DNA from: Cryobacterium luteum
Lineage (GTDB): Bacteria; Actinomycetota; Actinomycetes; Actinomycetales; Microbacteriaceae
Direction: 5' to 3'
NCBI RefSeq assembly: GCF_900110125.1
Contig: NZ_FOCN01000002.1
Location: 1-64,000, forward strand
DNA length: 64,000 nt
Position numbers and translations under genes: made by a program. This document shows positions 61,962-64,000 of this stretch, piece after piece (the first letter of the stretch is position 1; the number at the start of each line of letters is the position of its first letter). The notes under the pieces are model-generated. The model worked only from the letters and a program-made list of their open reading frames with translations. It was not told the DNA's origin and did not search any database.

Positions 61962-62503
61962 TCGGGAGCATCGAGCGAGTGGTCCTGGCCCTCGGCAGTA
62001 ATCTCGGCGACCGGGCGGCCACGCTCACCCGGGCCGCGGCGGACATCAGCGAACTCCCCGGTGCCACCCGCGTTGCCGTCTCGCCCGTGTATGAATCTGC
62101 GGCCGTGAAACCGGGCGGCGTCGACGAGAGTGCGCCCCGATACTTCAACGCCGTGCTGACCATCGGCTATAGCGGCGACCCGTACGCCCTGCTCGACGCC
62201 GTCAATCTCATCGAGGCCCGGCACGGCCGGGTGCGCGCCGAACGGTGGGGGGACCGAACGCTTGACATCGACCTCATCGTGTTCGGCGAGCTGCGTATCG
62301 ACGATGATCGCCTCATCCTGCCGCACCCGCGCGCGGCGGAACGTGACTTCGTATTGGCCCCGTGGCTCGACCTCGACGCGGCGGCCGTCATCCCCGGCCG
62401 TGGGCTGGTTCGGGATCTGCTCGCCGCCACCGGCATCACGGTGCGCCGGGTAGCGGATGCCTCAGCCGCTGAATCCGCGCCGGCACCGGGAGCCGGGCGG
62501 TGA
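61958..62503 (+). CDS. folK: 6-hydroxymethyl-dihydropterin pyrophosphokinase
   Basis: A 181-residue HPPK enzyme passing pyrophosphate from ATP to the pterin alcohol. VVLALGSNLGDRAATL is the N-terminal ATP/pterin region. RWGDRTLDIDLIVFGE contains the two metal-binding Asp residues, and LILPHPRAAERDFVLAP is the third signature. ATGA overlap with folB and a 4-bp overlap with the next gene. Confidence 0.96.
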   Translation: MIGSIERVVLALGSNLGDRAATLTRAAADISELPGATRVAVSPVYESAAVKPGGVDESAPRYFNAVLTIGYSGDPYALLDAVNLIEARHGRVRAERWGDRTLDIDLIVFGELRIDDDRLILPHPRAAERDFVLAPWLDLDAAAVIPGRGLVRDLLAATGITVRRVADASAAESAPAPGAGR

Positions 62504-62982
62504 AGCGTTCACACGCGACCGGACTGCTCGCCGCGGTGCTGATCGGTCTCGTGATCGGCTTTCTGCTCGAGATCGCCTTCGCGGCATCGGGCGCTCCGAT
62601 CGTCGTTCCGCCGGTGACCCTGCCGTTGACGCTGATTTTGCTGGGCGCGGTCGTCGTGAGCCTGGCCTGGCAGGTGCGCCAGGGTACCCGTCGCAGGGCG
62701 CTGCGCCGCATCGACCCGTTCTGGGCCATGCGGGTGGCCGTGCTGTCGAAGGCCACGTCGTTGTCGGCGTCGCTGCTGCTGGGAGCCGCTCTGGGCCTCG
62801 TTCTGTACATTCTCACCCGTTCGGTGGTACCGGCAGTCCTATCGTTGTGGCTCGCGATCGGCACGGCGATCGGCGCAGCGCTCATGCTCACGGCCGGCCT
62901 TGTGGCCGAACACTTCTGTACCCTGCCGCCCGACGATGACACCAATGGCGATACCGATGACTCCGGAGGTACCCGTGCCTGA
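62500..62982 (+). CDS. DUF3180 membrane protein
   Basis: A 160-residue membrane protein with four predicted helices in two hairpins (residues 8-30, 38-58, about 90-112 and 114-135) and an acidic C-terminus (DDDTNGDTDDSGG). A protein of this size and topology after folK is a conserved actinobacterial arrangement (DUF3180). Function unknown. GTG start overlapping folK by 4 bp. Confidence 0.8.
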   Translation: MKRSHATGLLAAVLIGLVIGFLLEIAFAASGAPIVVPPVTLPLTLILLGAVVVSLAWQVRQGTRRRALRRIDPFWAMRVAVLSKATSLSASLLLGAALGLVLYILTRSVVPAVLSLWLAIGTAIGAALMLTAGLVAEHFCTLPPDDDTNGDTDDSGGTRA

Positions 62983-63547
62983 CCTGCCCGACGTAAACCA
63001 GCCTGGTGCGCTGCCGCCCGTTCCACACGACGTGGCCGAATCGGCCGATAGGCCCGAACCGTCGGCGCGGCTCGAACTGCCCGAGACGGGCGACTGGATG
63101 CGCGTCTCCCCGAAGTATGTACTGGTCGAGATCGTCGGCACCATCGTGAACGCCGTTGTCGTGTGCGGCGGAGCGAGCCTGCTCTGGTTGTTGCTCGACC
63201 AGACCTGGGCCCTGTGGGTCGGCATAGCCGTGCTGGTCGCGTCGATCATCAATCTCGTGTTCGAGCCGCGTCGGGTGCGCTCCATCGGGTATCTGCTGCG
63301 GGGCGATGACCTGCTGTTTCGCCGCGGCATCCTCTTTCAACGTTTCGTCGCGGTGCCGTACGGGCGGATGCAGCTCATCGACATCACCCGTGGCCCGATC
63401 GCCCGGTGGCTCGGGCTGGCCGACCTCAAGTTCGTGACGGCCGCGGCCACCGCCGGGGTCTCGATTCCCGGGCTGGCCGAAGCCGACGCCGAGAGCCTGC
63501 GCGACCGGCTGGTGGAACTCGCGGAGAGCCGCCGGGCCGGCCTGTGA
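62975..63547 (+). CDS. Membrane protein with bacterial PH domain (YdbS-like, DUF304)
   Basis: A 190-residue protein. An acidic cytoplasmic N-terminus leads to two helices (about residues 50-90), then a bPH2/DUF304 domain: RVRSIGYLLRGDDLLFRRGI and FVAVPYGRMQLIDITRGPIA. GTG 62975 is chosen because GGAGG lies five bases before it; ATG 62957 is in frame but overlaps that site. It overlaps DUF3180 by 8 bp and the next PH gene by 4 bp. YdbS and YdbT usually occur as a pair; function unclear. Confidence 0.85.
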   Translation: MPDLPDVNQPGALPPVPHDVAESADRPEPSARLELPETGDWMRVSPKYVLVEIVGTIVNAVVVCGGASLLWLLLDQTWALWVGIAVLVASIINLVFEPRRVRSIGYLLRGDDLLFRRGILFQRFVAVPYGRMQLIDITRGPIARWLGLADLKFVTAAATAGVSIPGLAEADAESLRDRLVELAESRRAGL

Positions 63548-64000
63548 GCGAGCCAGCCGCTCCGATTCCGGCCCCCCTGGCGGCGCCGCGCACCGACCTC
63601 ACCGACGGGGAATGGCACCGCCTGCACCCCGCGACGCCGGTTTTGCGGGGTGGCATTTTTATGGTGGCCATCATCGGCTTCATCATCGCCAACCTGCGCG
63701 AACGACTCGTCGACCTGTTCCTGGGTGAGGAGAACTATCGGGGCGATCCGATCGACGCGATCTACGAGCGCGGAGCCGCCGGTTGGGCCCTGCTGATCGT
63801 CGCCGGGGTGCTTCTGGTCATCATCGGGGTGTTCTACCTGTCCTGGCGCATGCACACCTTTCGGGTGACCGGAGAGATCGTCGAAGTGCGCAGCGGCGTG
63901 GTCTTTCGCAGCAACCGCAAGGCCCGTCTCGACCGGGTGCAGGGTGTCAATCTGGCCCGGCCGCTGATCGCCCGCCTGTTCGGTGCGGCCCGGCTGGAGA
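63544..64000 (+). CDS. Membrane protein with bacterial PH domains (YdbT-like), truncated by window end
   Basis: The first 152 codons of a longer gene; the 3' part is outside the window. GTG start overlapping the previous gene by 4 bp. Two helices (about residues 38-50 and 81-100) precede a bPH2 domain (HTFRVTGEIVEVRSGVVF, RLDRVQGVNLARPLIARLFG), which closely parallels the YdbS-like neighbour. YdbT proteins usually carry two or three such domains over about 400-500 residues. Confidence 0.85.
   Translation, partial: MSEPAAPIPAPLAAPRTDLTDGEWHRLHPATPVLRGGIFMVAIIGFIIANLRERLVDLFLGEENYRGDPIDAIYERGAAGWALLIVAGVLLVIIGVFYLSWRMHTFRVTGEIVEVRSGVVFRSNRKARLDRVQGVNLARPLIARLFGAARLE

Overview
The window is high-GC actinobacterial chromosome. 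Gene content and order point to the family Microbacteriaceae: a PaaR-type paa cluster, the ftsH-folE-folP-folB-folK-DUF3180-PH run, a WXG100/EspG-like module, and very frequent use of the oligomer AGCGGATGCC. No plasmid, phage or insertion-sequence genes were seen. Genus-level assignment is not possible from this alone.

Layout. 1-450: the 3' end of a 23S rRNA gene, a 5S rRNA gene and three stacked hairpin terminators. 449-7705: a phenylacetate divergon, with a TetR/PaaR-like regulator, paaK and paaI on the minus strand and paaABCDE plus an enoyl-CoA hydratase/isomerase on the plus strand. A good PaaR-type operator lies in the divergent promoter. 7706-19831: mixed housekeeping and transport. 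This stretch holds an EamA transporter, a decayed membrane-protein gene, a YcnI-CopC copper pair, recQ, an acyl-CoA oxidase, an ABC exporter (ATPase and permease) followed by a NarL-type two-component system, and a proline iminopeptidase.

19901-46325: a large surface-polysaccharide locus with blocks on both strands. It encodes an initiating polyprenyl-phosphate sugar transferase, at least seven glycosyltransferases, a flippase, an O-antigen ligase/polymerase-like protein, two acyltransferase-3 proteins, a Wzz/BY-kinase and a CDP-alcohol phosphatidyltransferase, plus a TagD-like cytidylyltransferase. Interleaved are two pairs of paralogous secreted beta-structured proteins: two right-handed beta-helix proteins and two delta-60-type beta-propellers, one of which carries LamG and PKD domains. 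A GC-rich interrupted palindrome (TGCCCCCT, short spacer, GGG/GGGG) recurs before four of its transcription units and may be an operator for the locus.

46801-52041: a dipeptidase and then an orphan type-VII-secretion-like module. It comprises an EspG-like protein, a serine hydrolase with a visible Ser-Asp-His triad, a lipoprotein, and two convergent WXG100-like genes; no EccC/EccD is present in the window. 52332-52710: tRNA-Glu, tRNA-Asp and tRNA-Phe on the minus strand. 52968-55776: two overlapping cell-wall hydrolase genes sharing a coiled-coil stalk but ending in M23 and NlpC/P60 heads. 55972-64000: ppa (minus), then tilS, hpt, ftsH, the folate operon, DUF3180 and two bacterial PH-domain genes, the last cut by the window edge.

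All calls come from reading the sequence and from recalled family knowledge; no database search was run.
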